A DNA stretch of 64,000 nt from Mesorhizobium sp. Pch-S (GCF_004136315.1 NZ_CP029562.1:5355501-5419500), one strand, 5' to 3'. Positions 50,047 through 60,356 are shown, numbered from the stretch's first letter. Made by a program: numbers and translations. The notes: generated by a model from the sequence alone, not told the origin.

Positions 50047-50988
50047 ATGCTTCTCGGACGCACCGCCAACGGCCTCTACTGGATGAACCGCTACATCGAA
50101 CGGGCGGAGAATATGGCGCGGCTGGTCGATGCCGGGCTGCGCATGGCGCTGACGCGCACCCAGGATGCCTCGGAAGAATGGCATTCGGTGGTGATCAGCG
50201 CCGGTTCCGATGTCGCTTTCGCGCAGAAATATTCGGAGTTCACGGCGGCCAACGTCGCCGACTTCCTGCTGCGCGACACGTCGAACCCGTCCAGCGTCAT
50301 GTCGTCGATCGAGACGGCGCGCAACAATGCACGCATGGTCCGCACCGCGCTGACGCGCGAGACCTGGGAAAGCACCAACGAGGCCTGGATGGCGCTGAAG
50401 CGCATGCTGGCCAGGCCGATCGACCAGCGCGACCTGCCTTCGATGCTCGATGCGGTCAAACGCGAGACGGCCTTGATCCGGGGGTCGCTCTTCGGCACGC
50501 AACTGCGCAACGAGATCTTCGATTTCTCGCAGCTCGGCACCTACCTCGAACGGGCTGACAACACTGCGCGTATTCTCGATGTGAAGTACTACGTGCTGTT
50601 GCCGTCGATCTCCTGGGTTGGCTCGACCCTCGACAATTACCAGTGGGAATCGATCTTGCGCTCGGTGTCGGCGCACCGCTCGTATCGCTGGGTCTACGAG
50701 GCGGAGTACAAGCCGACGAACATCGCCGACTATCTGATCGTCAATGCGCGCATGCCACGCTCGCTGACTTTCTGCTATCGATTCATCCTGGAACACCTGA
50801 ATTTCCTGTGCGGCGACTACGGTGCGCGTCACGCCAGCCATGCGACAGCCGAGCGAATCCATGAGATGCTGAAGGTCGGCTCCATCAAGGACGTGTTCGA
50901 CGCCGGGCTGCATGAATTCCTCGGCGATTTCATCACCGAGAATACACGGCTGGGCGATCAGATCGCTGAAGACTACCGGTTCTATTAG
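50047..50988 (+). CDS. Alpha-E domain protein
   Basis: 313 residues, nearly all helical (DUF403, alpha-E): MLLGRTANGLYWMNRYIERAENMARLVDAGLRM, and further on FLERADNTARILDVKYY-like YLERADNTARILDVKYYVLLPS. The family always travels with permuted ATP-grasp and transglutaminase-like genes. Its function is not known, but a scaffold or substrate-binding role in peptide modification has been proposed from context. Confidence 0.92.
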   Translation: MLLGRTANGLYWMNRYIERAENMARLVDAGLRMALTRTQDASEEWHSVVISAGSDVAFAQKYSEFTAANVADFLLRDTSNPSSVMSSIETARNNARMVRTALTRETWESTNEAWMALKRMLARPIDQRDLPSMLDAVKRETALIRGSLFGTQLRNEIFDFSQLGTYLERADNTARILDVKYYVLLPSISWVGSTLDNYQWESILRSVSAHRSYRWVYEAEYKPTNIADYLIVNARMPRSLTFCYRFILEHLNFLCGDYGARHASHATAERIHEMLKVGSIKDVFDAGLHEFLGDFITENTRLGDQIAEDYRFY

Positions 50989-51057
50989 GCGAACTGAGAT
51001 GAAACCTGTGATTTCGACCCGTCCTGATATGAACGCAACACGTTCCAGTTGGCCATC

Positions 51058-51855
51058 ATGCGTTTGAAGATCACGCACCGGACCGAATACAGCTACGACA
51101 CTCCGGTCAGATATGCTTTGCAGCGCCTGCGGCTTGTGCCTGGCTCAGGCCCGACACAGACAGTGCGCTCGTGGGAGCTGCAGATCGAGGGGGCCAAGGA
51201 AGAAGTGCACTTCCGGGACCAGTTCGCCAACGACACGCGCCTGGTCAGCGTCGAAGGGGCGTCGCATCTCATCGCAATCGAGGCGGTCGGTGAAGTGGAG
51301 ACGATCGACAAAGCGGGTGTGTATGGACCACACCAGGGCTTCGCGCCCCTGTGGCTGTTCCTGCGCGAAACACCGCTGACGACGGCGGGCGATGGTATTC
51401 GTGGTCTCGTCGCGGGCCTTGGCGAAGGCCCCGAGATCGAACGGCTGCACAGGCTGATGGCGCTGGTGCGCGATCGGATCAACTATCTGCCGGGCAGCAC
51501 CAGCGCCGAAACGGTGGCTGAGGAAGCGCTCAGCCTTGGCACTGGTGTATGCCAGGACCACAGCCATGTTTTCATTTCGGCGGCACGGCTTCTTGGCCTG
51601 CCAGCCCGGTACATCAGCGGTTATCTGATGATGGATGGCGTTTCGGAGCAGGTGGCGAGCCACGCCTGGGCCGAAGCGCATGTCGCCGGGTTGGGCTGGG
51701 TGTCGTTCGACGCTGCCAACGGTATTTCGCCGGACGAGCGTTATGTTCGCGTGGCGAGCGGTCGCGACTATCGCGACGCGATGCCGGTTTCCGGCATTCG
51801 GCTGGGCCAGGGCCGCGAGCAACTCGCTGTTTCCATCACCGTCGTGCAACAATAG
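51058..51855 (+). CDS. Transglutaminase-like cysteine protease family protein
   Basis: 265 residues. The N-terminal domain begins MRLKITHRTEYSYDTPVRYALQRLRLVPGSGP; the catalytic triad lies in GTGVCQDHSHVFISAARLLGLPARYISGYL (Cys), ASHAWAEAHVAGLGW (His) and SFDAANG (Asp). It is third of the ATP-grasp/alpha-E/transglutaminase set and probably cuts or transfers the peptide bonds the ligase makes. An upstream TTG at 51049 is a possible start. Confidence 0.9.
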   Translation: MRLKITHRTEYSYDTPVRYALQRLRLVPGSGPTQTVRSWELQIEGAKEEVHFRDQFANDTRLVSVEGASHLIAIEAVGEVETIDKAGVYGPHQGFAPLWLFLRETPLTTAGDGIRGLVAGLGEGPEIERLHRLMALVRDRINYLPGSTSAETVAEEALSLGTGVCQDHSHVFISAARLLGLPARYISGYLMMDGVSEQVASHAWAEAHVAGLGWVSFDAANGISPDERYVRVASGRDYRDAMPVSGIRLGQGREQLAVSITVVQQ

Positions 51856-51959
51856 CCGCGCAAGCGAGCAAATAGCGCCGGCGCGGTCTTGCGTGCGGCT
51901 GCCCAGCACCATAATGCACCCGTTAATCATTATCGGACCGAGCTCAAGGAGGAGGCGGT

Positions 51960-53372
51960 ATGGATAGCGAAGAATTCCGCGCGTGGTCGCGGCGCGCTGC
52001 GGACTGGGGCGCGGATTACCGCGACACCGTGCGCGACAGGCCGGTGCGGCCGCAGGTGGCCCCCGGATCGACCCTGCAGCAGATCGCGGCATCGCCGCCA
52101 GAGCAGGCGGAGGCGATGGAGGCGATCTTCGCCGATTTCGAGGCCAAGATCATGCCTGGCATGACGCATTGGCAGCATCCGCGCTTCTTTGCCTATTTCC
52201 CGGCAAACGCTGCGCGTGTTTCCGTCATCGCCGAATACCTGGTGACCGCGGTCGCCGCGCAATGCATGCTGTGGCAGACTTCGCCTGCCGCGACCGAACT
52301 CGAAACAAAAATGATCGACTGGCTGCGGCAGGCGCTCGGCCTGCCGCAAGGGTTCTCCGGGGTTATCCAGGATTCGGCTTCCTCCGCCACGCTGGCTGCC
52401 ATACTCACCATGCGGGAGAAGGCACTTGACTGGGACGGCAACAGGAAAGGCCTGCCCGGGCAGAAGCGCCTGCGCATCTACAGCTCGAACCAGGTCCACA
52501 CGTCGATCGATCGCGCTGTCTGGGTCGCCGGCATCGGTGACGAGAACCTCGTCCGGATCCCCACGACAGGCGCGCTGCGTTCCATGGATGCAGCCGCACT
52601 GGAGGCTGCGATCCTCTCCGACAGGGAAGCAGGGTTCCTTCCAGCAGGCATCGTCGCGTGTGTCGGAGGTACCAGCACCGGCGGCACCGACGACATTGCC
52701 GCAGTGGTGGAAATCGCCCGTCGTCACGATCTCTACCTGCATGTCGATGCCGCATGGGCAGGTGCTGCGATGATCTGTCCGGAGTATCGACATTTCTGGA
52801 ATGGGATCGAACAGGCCGATTCCATCGTCTTCAATCCGCACAAATGGCTGGGCGCCAGTTTTGACTGTTCGATCCAGTTCGTGCGCGATCCGGACAGCCA
52901 CGTGCGCACACTGGCCATCAAACCCGAATATCTGAAGACACACGGCCACGACGGCGTCGTCAATTATTCCGAATGGACTGTGACGCTGGGCAGGCGGTTC
53001 CGTGCGCTGAAGCTGTGGTTCCTGATGCGCGCGCATGGGCTGGAAGGCCTGCGCAGCATGATCCGCAACCATGTGGATTGGAGTGCCGCCCTGGCGGAGC
53101 GGCTTTCGAAAGAGCCGGATTTCGAACTGGTGACTGCGCCGATGCTGTCGCTGTTCTCGTTCCGCCACCGGGCAGGCGAGGGGCATGACAGCGACGAGCA
53201 CAATCTGCGCCTGGTCAATGCCATCAACGATGATGGCCGCATCTATCTCACACAGACACGTGTCGACGATCAGGTCGCAATCCGTTTCCAGGTCGGGCAG
53301 TTCGAGGCGACGCGGGAAGATGTCGAGGCCGCTTTCGATGTGATTGTCGAGGTCGCTCGCGGCCTTCCATAG
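51960..53372 (+). CDS. PLP-dependent group II decarboxylase (aromatic amino acid decarboxylase family)
   Basis: 470 residues with a strong AAGGAGGAGG ribosome site. The cofactor lysine is in SIVFNPHKWLGASFDCS, with HVDAAWAGAAMICPEYR before it and HWQHPRFFAYFPANAARVSVIAEYL near the start. The family removes the carboxylate from tryptophan, tyrosine or related amino acids; the substrate cannot be read from sequence. It follows the transglutaminase gene by about 100 bases and may belong to the same transcript or stand alone. Confidence 0.93.
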   Translation: MDSEEFRAWSRRAADWGADYRDTVRDRPVRPQVAPGSTLQQIAASPPEQAEAMEAIFADFEAKIMPGMTHWQHPRFFAYFPANAARVSVIAEYLVTAVAAQCMLWQTSPAATELETKMIDWLRQALGLPQGFSGVIQDSASSATLAAILTMREKALDWDGNRKGLPGQKRLRIYSSNQVHTSIDRAVWVAGIGDENLVRIPTTGALRSMDAAALEAAILSDREAGFLPAGIVACVGGTSTGGTDDIAAVVEIARRHDLYLHVDAAWAGAAMICPEYRHFWNGIEQADSIVFNPHKWLGASFDCSIQFVRDPDSHVRTLAIKPEYLKTHGHDGVVNYSEWTVTLGRRFRALKLWFLMRAHGLEGLRSMIRNHVDWSAALAERLSKEPDFELVTAPMLSLFSFRHRAGEGHDSDEHNLRLVNAINDDGRIYLTQTRVDDQVAIRFQVGQFEATREDVEAAFDVIVEVARGLP

Positions 53373-53439
53373 CTGCCGCCGAGGGGAAACGAATGCGGCG
53401 GACACGATGTTCGCCGCTGCTGGCTCTTGCTTTTCTTCT

Positions 53440-53476
53440 ATTTTCGTTTTTGGCTATGCACAACAAGAACGAAAAT
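53440..53476. promoter_or_regulatory. Probable GlpR operator ahead of glpR
   Basis: A perfect 9-bp inverted repeat, ATTTTCGTT (53440-53448) and AACGAAAAT (53468-53476), ends 13 bases before the glpR start. The TTCG core matches the half-site type of GlpR operators, so autoregulation is likely. Confidence 0.65.
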
Positions 53477-53489
53477 GGGAACTGCCGCA

Positions 53490-54257
53490 ATGTACCTGTC
53501 GCCGCGCCATGCCGAGATCATCCAGATGGCCAAGGAGGCAGGGCGTGTGCTGGTGGATGATCTCGCTGCGCATTTCGAAGTGACGCCGCAGACCATCCGC
53601 AAGGATCTCAACGACCTGTGCGACCAGCGCCTCCTGACGCGTATTCACGGTGGTGCCCTGTTCCCGTCGGGCATCGAGAACATGGAGTATGAGGCACGGC
53701 GGAAGATCGCCGCGGATGAAAAGGAAGCAATCGGGCTGGCCGCCGCCCGGCTCATTCCGGACAATGCCTCACTGTTCATCAACATCGGCACCACGACCGA
53801 AGCTGTGAGCAAGGCTCTTCTTGATCACAACGGCCTGATGGTGATCACCAATAACATCAATGTTGCCAACAGGATGCGCGTCTATCCTTCGATAGAGGTG
53901 GTGATTGCCGGTGGCGTGGTGCGCGGCTCGGACGGCGGTATCGTCGGCGAGGCGGCAGTCGATTTCATCAAGCAGTTCAAGGTCGACTACGCCGTGATCG
54001 GTGCCTCGGCCATCGATCACGACGGAGCGTTGCTTGATTTCGATTTTCGCGAAGTGAAAGTCGCCCAGGCCATTCTTGCCAATGCGCGCCACGTCATCCT
54101 GGTTTCGGATTGCACCAAGTTCGAGCGCACCGCACCCGTTCGCATCGGCCATCTCTCGCAGGTCAACACCTTCATAACCGATCGTTGCGAGATCCCCGCG
54201 GTGCGCAAGATCTGCGCGGACTCGGAGGTTCAGCTCATCGAGACGTCACGATCCTGA
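53490..54257 (+). CDS. glpR: DeoR family repressor of glycerol genes
   Basis: 255 residues: a DeoR-type helix-turn-helix (HAEIIQMAKEAGRVLVDDLAAHFEVTPQTIRKDLNDLCDQRLLTRIHGGA) and a sugar-phosphate-type sensor domain (INIGTTTEAVSKALLDHNGLMVITNNINVA, AVIGASAIDHDGALLDFDF). In this family glycerol-3-phosphate releases the repressor. I chose the ATG at 53490, matching the family start MYLSPRHAEII. It heads the glycerol locus and is read in the same direction as glpD, 129 bases downstream. Confidence 0.92.
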   Translation: MYLSPRHAEIIQMAKEAGRVLVDDLAAHFEVTPQTIRKDLNDLCDQRLLTRIHGGALFPSGIENMEYEARRKIAADEKEAIGLAAARLIPDNASLFINIGTTTEAVSKALLDHNGLMVITNNINVANRMRVYPSIEVVIAGGVVRGSDGGIVGEAAVDFIKQFKVDYAVIGASAIDHDGALLDFDFREVKVAQAILANARHVILVSDCTKFERTAPVRIGHLSQVNTFITDRCEIPAVRKICADSEVQLIETSRS

Positions 54258-54290
54258 TATGAACGCAGGCTAGCATTTTCTATTGATCTG

Positions 54291-54346
54291 AATTTCGTTT
54301 GACATTCGTTCTGTTTTCGAAATAACATCCAACCGCTTTCGAAATG
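54291..54346 (+). promoter_or_regulatory. glpD operon promoter with GlpR-like sites
   Basis: TTGACA (54299-54304) and TAACAT (54323-54328), 18 bases apart, form a good sigma-70 promoter. TTTCGTTT, TTCGTT and TTTCGAAA lie inside or beside it, and another TTTCGAAA follows at about 54336. These TTCG half-sites match the one ahead of glpR, so GlpR would block polymerase here. Confidence 0.7.
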
Positions 54347-54386
54347 CGGCTTTCTATGCTGCAATGCGAAATCATGGGAGGGCATT

Positions 54387-55916
54387 TTGGACGGAACTCC
54401 GGTCCATGACATTTTTGTCATCGGCGGTGGCATCAACGGTTGCGGCATTGCGCGCGACGCGGTTGGCCGTGGCTATTCCGTATTCCTGGCCGAGATGAAC
54501 GATCTGGCGAGCGGGACGTCATCCGGCTCGACCAAGCTCATCCACGGCGGCCTGCGCTATCTCGAATTCTATGAATTCCGCCTTGTGCGCGAGGCGTTGA
54601 TGGAGCGCGAGGTGTTGTGGTGCAATGCGCCGCACATCATCTGGCCGATGCGTTTCGTACTGCCCTTTTTTGCTGGCGGTCCACGCCCAGCCTGGATGCT
54701 GCGGCTTGGTCTTTTCCTCTATGATCATATCGGCGGGCGCAAGCTCCTGCCGGCCACGAAAACGCTGGACATGCGGCGCGATCCTGCCGGCAAGCCGCTG
54801 AAGCCGCTGTTTTCCAAGGCGTTCGAATATTCCGACGGTTGGGTCAACGATGCGCGCCTGGTGGTGCTGAATGCCCGTGATGCCGCCGACCGCGGCGCGA
54901 CCATCCGTACCCGCACCAAGGTTGTCGCAGCGCGCCGCGAGGGTGACCTGTGGGCGATTACGATCGAAGACCTGCGCGACCGCAAGACCGAAACCGTCAG
55001 GGCGAAGCTGCTGGTCAATGCTGCCGGCCCCTGGGTTGATCATGTCCTGGAAAAGACCGTCGGCAAGAACGACGTGCACAATGTGCGTCTGGTGCAGGGC
55101 AGCCATATCGTCGTGCGCAAGAAGTTCGATGACCCGCGCGCCTACTTCTTCCAGAACAAGGATGGCCGCATCATCTTCGCCATCCCCTATGAGGAAGACT
55201 TCACGCTGATCGGTACCACCGATCGCGACTATTCCGACGATCCGCACAATGTGACGATCAGCGAAGGCGAGATCGACTATCTGTGCGCCGCGGCCAGCGA
55301 ATATTTCGCCGATCCGGTGACGCGCGCCGACATCGTCTGGACTTACTCTGCGGTTCGCCCGCTTTACGATGACGGTGCATCCAAGGCGCAGGAAGCGACA
55401 CGCGACTATGTGCTGAAAGCCGAAGGCGGGGAGGGTGCAGCTCCGCTCATCAATGCGTTTGGCGGCAAGATCACCACCTATCGCCGCCTGGCGGAGTCCA
55501 TGCTGGAGAAGATCGAAGGTTTCCTCGGCAAGCGCGGCGATCCCTGGACGGCAAAAGGCGCGCTGCCTGGCGGCGACTTTCCCGCAACCGGCTATGAGGC
55601 CGAGGTGACGAAGCTCAAGAGCTCCTATCCGTTTCTGGAAACCCGCATGGCGAGGCGTCTTGTGCGACTTTACGGCACGCGCGCGCGCATGCTGCTCGGA
55701 CTGGCCAAGTCGACGGCTGATCTCGGCCAGGACTTCGGTGCCCACCTCTACGAGGCCGAGGTCCGCTATCTCGTCGACCATGAATGGGCCCGGACCGCCG
55801 AGGACATCCTCTGGCGCAGAACCAAGCGCGGACTGCATTTCGATCGCGAACAGACTGCCAAGCTGGAAGCATTTCTGCACCGCATCAGCGGCCCGCATAT
55901 AGCTGCCGCCGAATAG
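54387..55916 (+). CDS. glpD: Aerobic glycerol-3-phosphate dehydrogenase
   Basis: 509 residues. It oxidises glycerol-3-phosphate to dihydroxyacetone phosphate and passes electrons to quinone at the membrane. The FAD motif is FVIGGGINGCGIARDAVGRG; SGTSSGSTKLIHGGLRYLEFYEFRLVREAL and FTLIGTTDRDY are hallmarks. It starts with TTG at 54387 after GGGAGGGC. First structural gene of the glycerol operon, 22 bases before glpS. Confidence 0.96.
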   Translation: MDGTPVHDIFVIGGGINGCGIARDAVGRGYSVFLAEMNDLASGTSSGSTKLIHGGLRYLEFYEFRLVREALMEREVLWCNAPHIIWPMRFVLPFFAGGPRPAWMLRLGLFLYDHIGGRKLLPATKTLDMRRDPAGKPLKPLFSKAFEYSDGWVNDARLVVLNARDAADRGATIRTRTKVVAARREGDLWAITIEDLRDRKTETVRAKLLVNAAGPWVDHVLEKTVGKNDVHNVRLVQGSHIVVRKKFDDPRAYFFQNKDGRIIFAIPYEEDFTLIGTTDRDYSDDPHNVTISEGEIDYLCAAASEYFADPVTRADIVWTYSAVRPLYDDGASKAQEATRDYVLKAEGGEGAAPLINAFGGKITTYRRLAESMLEKIEGFLGKRGDPWTAKGALPGGDFPATGYEAEVTKLKSSYPFLETRMARRLVRLYGTRARMLLGLAKSTADLGQDFGAHLYEAEVRYLVDHEWARTAEDILWRRTKRGLHFDREQTAKLEAFLHRISGPHIAAAE

Positions 55917-55938
55917 CGCGGCATAGGGAGGAAACCGA

Positions 55939-57018
55939 ATGCTGGAATTGCGGAACGTCTCGAAGGTCGTGGGTGCGGCAACGCACATCGACGACGTATC
56001 GCTGACGCTGCAGCACGGCTCCCTGAATGTGCTTCTGGGGCCAACGCTGTCCGGCAAGACAAGCCTGATGCGACTGATGGCGGGGCTCGATCGGCCAACC
56101 ACCGGTTCGGTCTGGTTCGACGGCAAGGATGTCACCGGCGTGCCGGTGCAGAAGCGTAACGTCGCAATGGTCTACCAGCAGTTCATCAACTATCCGGCGA
56201 TGACGGTCTATGAAAACATCGCCTCGCCGCTGCGTGTCGCCGGCGTCGACAAGGCCAGGATCGATCGCGAGGTGCGGCAGGCCGCGGACCTTCTGAAACT
56301 CACGCCCTTTCTGGAGCGCACGCCGCTCCATCTGTCCGGCGGCCAGCAGCAGCGCACCGCACTTGCCCGTGCCATCGTCAAGAATGCCAGCCTGGTGTTG
56401 CTGGACGAGCCACTGGCCAACCTCGACTACAAGCTGCGTGAAGAGCTGCGCGCCGAGTTGCCAAGGATTTTCGCCGAGGCCGGCACCATTTTCGTCTACG
56501 CGACCACGGAGCCGCATGAAGCGCTGCTGCTTGGCGGCAACACGGCGACGCTGTCAGAAGGCAGGGTCACGCAATTCGGTCCCACCATCGAGGTTTTCCG
56601 CAAACCGAACGACCTGATCACGGCCCGCACCTTCGCCGATCCACCGCTCAACACGATCGTCCTGCGCAAAGCCGGTGCCAGCTTCCTGCTCGATGGCGGC
56701 GTGAGTCTGCCCGTGCCGGCAGATATTACTGGCGTTGCCGACGCCAGCTACACCATCGGCTTCCAGCCGCATCATCTCTCATTGCAGCGGCCGAACGATC
56801 AGGCCGTGCCGGTGCGTGCCAAGGTATCGATCACCGAGATCACCGGTTCGGAGAGCTTCGTGCATCTGGATTTCGCCGATGCGCGCTGGGTCATGCTTTC
56901 CCACGGCATTCTCGACCTCACCACCGATGATGAAGTCGAGGTGTTCATCGATCCCCGCCATATCATGGTCTTCGACGCGGCCGGACGTTCGGTCGGCGCG
57001 GCGCGGTTGGCGGCATAG
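55939..57018 (+). CDS. glpS: Glycerol ABC transporter ATPase GlpS
   Basis: 359 residues: Walker A (LLGPTLSGKTSLMRLMAG), signature LSGGQ (132-136), Walker B with catalytic Glu (LVLLDEPLANLD), and a C-terminal TOBE-like domain. The switch His is missing: YATTEPHEA carries Thr190 where the usual motif has His, so its own site is unlikely to hydrolyse normally. It pairs with GlpT. The rhizobial glycerol importer GlpSTPQV, to which this belongs, is inferred from gene order and family. Confidence 0.9.
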   Translation: MLELRNVSKVVGAATHIDDVSLTLQHGSLNVLLGPTLSGKTSLMRLMAGLDRPTTGSVWFDGKDVTGVPVQKRNVAMVYQQFINYPAMTVYENIASPLRVAGVDKARIDREVRQAADLLKLTPFLERTPLHLSGGQQQRTALARAIVKNASLVLLDEPLANLDYKLREELRAELPRIFAEAGTIFVYATTEPHEALLLGGNTATLSEGRVTQFGPTIEVFRKPNDLITARTFADPPLNTIVLRKAGASFLLDGGVSLPVPADITGVADASYTIGFQPHHLSLQRPNDQAVPVRAKVSITEITGSESFVHLDFADARWVMLSHGILDLTTDDEVEVFIDPRHIMVFDAAGRSVGAARLAA

Positions 57019-57027
57019 GAGCGCGGC

Positions 57028-58095
57028 ATGGCACGCATCGATCTCGATCATATCCGCCATTCCTATCTGCCCAATCCGCAGAAGGACACCGACTTCGCGC
57101 TGAAGGAAGTGCATCACACCTTCCAGGATGGCGGTGCCTATGCGTTGCTCGGGCCCTCCGGTTGTGGCAAGACCACGCTGCTCAACATCATTTCCGGCCT
57201 GCTGCACCCTTCGCACGGCAAGCTGCTTTTCAACGGAAACGATGTGACCAACCTTTCGACACAGGAACGCAACATCGCGCAGGTGTTCCAGTTCCCGGTG
57301 ATCTACGACACCATGACGGTCTACGACAATCTGGCCTTCCCGCTGCGCAATCGTGGCGTTCCGGAGGCCGATATCGACCGTAAGGTGCGCGAGACGCTCG
57401 ACATGATCGACCTCGCCGACTGGGCGAGGCGCAAGGCAAGAGGCCTGACTGCCGACCAGAAGCAGAAGATCTCGCTTGGTCGTGGCCTGGTGCGCTCCGA
57501 CGTCAACGCCATCCTTTTCGATGAACCGCTGACCGTCATCGACCCGCATATGAAATGGGTGTTGCGTTCGCAGCTCAAGCAGCTGCATCGCCGCTTTGGC
57601 TACACCATGGTCTACGTCACGCACGATCAGACGGAAGCGCTTACTTTCGCTGACCAGGTGGTGGTGATGTATGACGGCGGCATCGTTCAGATCGGGACGC
57701 CGGCGGAACTTTTCGAGCGGCCGAAACACACCTTCGTCGGCTATTTCATCGGCTCGCCGGGCATGAACGTGCTGCCAATCGAAGTCGAGGGCAAGACGGC
57801 CAAACTGGGATCGCTGGCCATCGTGCTTCCCGGGGCTCCGGAGAAGACTGCTGGCGCGATGGAACTCGGGATCAGGCCCGAATATGTGCGCCTCGGCCGG
57901 GTCGGCATCGGCGTGTCGATCAGCAAGGTCGAGGATGTCGGCCGCCACAAGGTTGTCCGCGCCAGGCTGGAAGGCCGTGAGATCGCGGCGATCATCGGCG
58001 AAGACGAGGAAATCCCTGCTGAGCCGAAGCTGCGTTTCGAACCGGCCGGCATCAATGTCTATGCCGATTCCTGGCGCGTCGAGATGAGGGCCTGA
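57028..58095 (+). CDS. glpT: Glycerol ABC transporter ATPase GlpT
   Basis: 355 residues: Walker A (LLGPSGCGKTTLLNIISG), Walker B with Glu (AILFDEPLTVID) and switch His199 (YVTHDQTEALTFADQ). The signature is degenerate: LTADQ (140-144) instead of LSGGQ. Together with GlpS this gives one canonical composite site (GlpT Walker and His facing GlpS LSGGQ) and one degenerate site. The gene starts 9 bases after glpS. The name GlpT here is the rhizobial ABC subunit, not the E. coli glycerol-3-phosphate antiporter. Confidence 0.9.
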   Translation: MARIDLDHIRHSYLPNPQKDTDFALKEVHHTFQDGGAYALLGPSGCGKTTLLNIISGLLHPSHGKLLFNGNDVTNLSTQERNIAQVFQFPVIYDTMTVYDNLAFPLRNRGVPEADIDRKVRETLDMIDLADWARRKARGLTADQKQKISLGRGLVRSDVNAILFDEPLTVIDPHMKWVLRSQLKQLHRRFGYTMVYVTHDQTEALTFADQVVVMYDGGIVQIGTPAELFERPKHTFVGYFIGSPGMNVLPIEVEGKTAKLGSLAIVLPGAPEKTAGAMELGIRPEYVRLGRVGIGVSISKVEDVGRHKVVRARLEGREIAAIIGEDEEIPAEPKLRFEPAGINVYADSWRVEMRA

Positions 58096-58097
58096 CC

Positions 58098-58964
58098 ATG
58101 GAGAAAACCTGGAACAACAAGGCCTGGTTTCTTGTCCTGCCGGTGCTGGTGCTGGTGGCTTTTTCCGCCGTCATCCCGCTGATGACGGTGGTCAACTATT
58201 CGGTGCAGGATACTTTCGGCAACAACCAGTTCTTCTGGGCCGGTACCGAATGGTTCGAGGAACTGCTTGGCTCATCGCGCTTCTGGCAGGCGATGGGCCG
58301 CAACCTGGTGTTCTCGGCCATCATCCTGGCCATCGAGGTGCCGCTCGGCATCCTGATCGCGCTCAACATGCCGAAGAAGGGCTGGGGCGTTCCGGTCTGC
58401 CTTGTGCTGATGGCGCTGCCCCTGCTGGTTCCCTGGAATGTCGTCGGCACGATCTGGCAGGTCTTCGGCCGCAGCGACATCGGCCTGTTCGGCTACTACC
58501 TGAACCAGCTGGGCTTCAACTACAACTATGTGCAGGATCCGATCGACGCGTGGTTCACCGTCATCATCATGGATGTGTGGCACTGGACGAGCCTCGTCGT
58601 GCTGTTGTGCTATGCAGGCCTGGTCTCCATCCCGGATGCCTTCTACCAGGCCGCCAAGATCGACGGCGCCTCGCGCTGGGCGGTGTTTCGTTACATCCAG
58701 CTGCCGAAGATGCAGCGTGTGCTTCTGATCGCGGTTCTGCTGCGTTTCATGGACTCGTTCATGATCTATACCGAACCGTTCGTCGTCACCGGCGGCGGCC
58801 CTGGCAACTCGACCACTTTCCTGTCCATCGACCTGGTCAAGATGGCGCTCGGCCAGTTCGACCTCGGTCCGGCGGCGGCGATGTCGCTGGTCTACTTCCT
58901 GATCATCCTGTTGCTGTCGTGGGTGTTCTACACCGTCATGACCAACTACGACGCGGAGCGCTGA
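58098..58964 (+). CDS. glpP: Glycerol ABC transporter permease GlpP
   Basis: 288 residues with six helices and the permease loop that docks to the ATPase (EAA-type: YAGLVSIPDAFYQAAKIDGASRWAVFRYIQLPKM). Starts 2 bases after glpT. The MalF-type half of the pore, partnered by GlpQ. Membrane segments run from WFLVLPVLVLVAFSAVIPLM to LVYFLIILLLSWVFYTVM. Confidence 0.92.
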   Translation: MEKTWNNKAWFLVLPVLVLVAFSAVIPLMTVVNYSVQDTFGNNQFFWAGTEWFEELLGSSRFWQAMGRNLVFSAIILAIEVPLGILIALNMPKKGWGVPVCLVLMALPLLVPWNVVGTIWQVFGRSDIGLFGYYLNQLGFNYNYVQDPIDAWFTVIIMDVWHWTSLVVLLCYAGLVSIPDAFYQAAKIDGASRWAVFRYIQLPKMQRVLLIAVLLRFMDSFMIYTEPFVVTGGGPGNSTTFLSIDLVKMALGQFDLGPAAAMSLVYFLIILLLSWVFYTVMTNYDAER

Positions 58965-58965
58965 T

Positions 58966-59870
<905 letters not shown>

Positions 59871-59874
<4 letters not shown>

Positions 59875-60281
59875 TGACTGTTTCCCGAAACTGGATCGTT
59901 CCCCTCGTTGTCGTGGTTGCCGTCTACCTTGGCGCATCTGGGCTGCTCGCTTCTTTCGTTCCGGTCCAGGACGGTGCGCGCGCCTGGGGCGCGCCTCTGA
60001 TCGCCGGCGGCTGGATGGCATGGACTTTCCCGACCGCGATGTTCTTCCTCACGATCTTCGGCATCCTTTCGCTGATGGCGGTGTGGGAATATGCATCGCC
60101 CGGCGGAAATCCGCGTGTCGGCGTGCTGCGCTTCGAGACGACGCGCGGCGACCGCCTCTTCATCACGCTGCTTGGCAGCGCCTTCATCCATCTCGCTTGG
60201 CTGGGTCTCGTTGGAGCCGGCCTCTGGTGGGCTCTCGCTCTCTCCGTGGCCTACGCCATAGCGGTGTTCCGCTACGTATAG
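59871..60281 (+). CDS. glpU: Small membrane protein of the glycerol importer, GlpU
   Basis: 136 residues with about four helices (IVPLVVVVAVYLGASGLLASF, WMAWTFPTAMFFLTIFGILSLMAVW, FITLLGSAFIHLAWLGLVGAGLWW, ALSVAYAIAVFRYV), a DUF2160-type protein. Its ATG overlaps the glpQ stop (ATGA), with a second in-frame ATG three bases on. Its place between permease and binding protein is conserved in rhizobial glycerol loci; its role in transport is not known. Confidence 0.88.
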
Positions 60282-60356
60282 AGGGAGAAAACTGTCGGGG
60301 AGGCAGCCGGTCCGCTGCCGATCCGGAGCATATTAAACTTATTGAGGAGGAGACTT

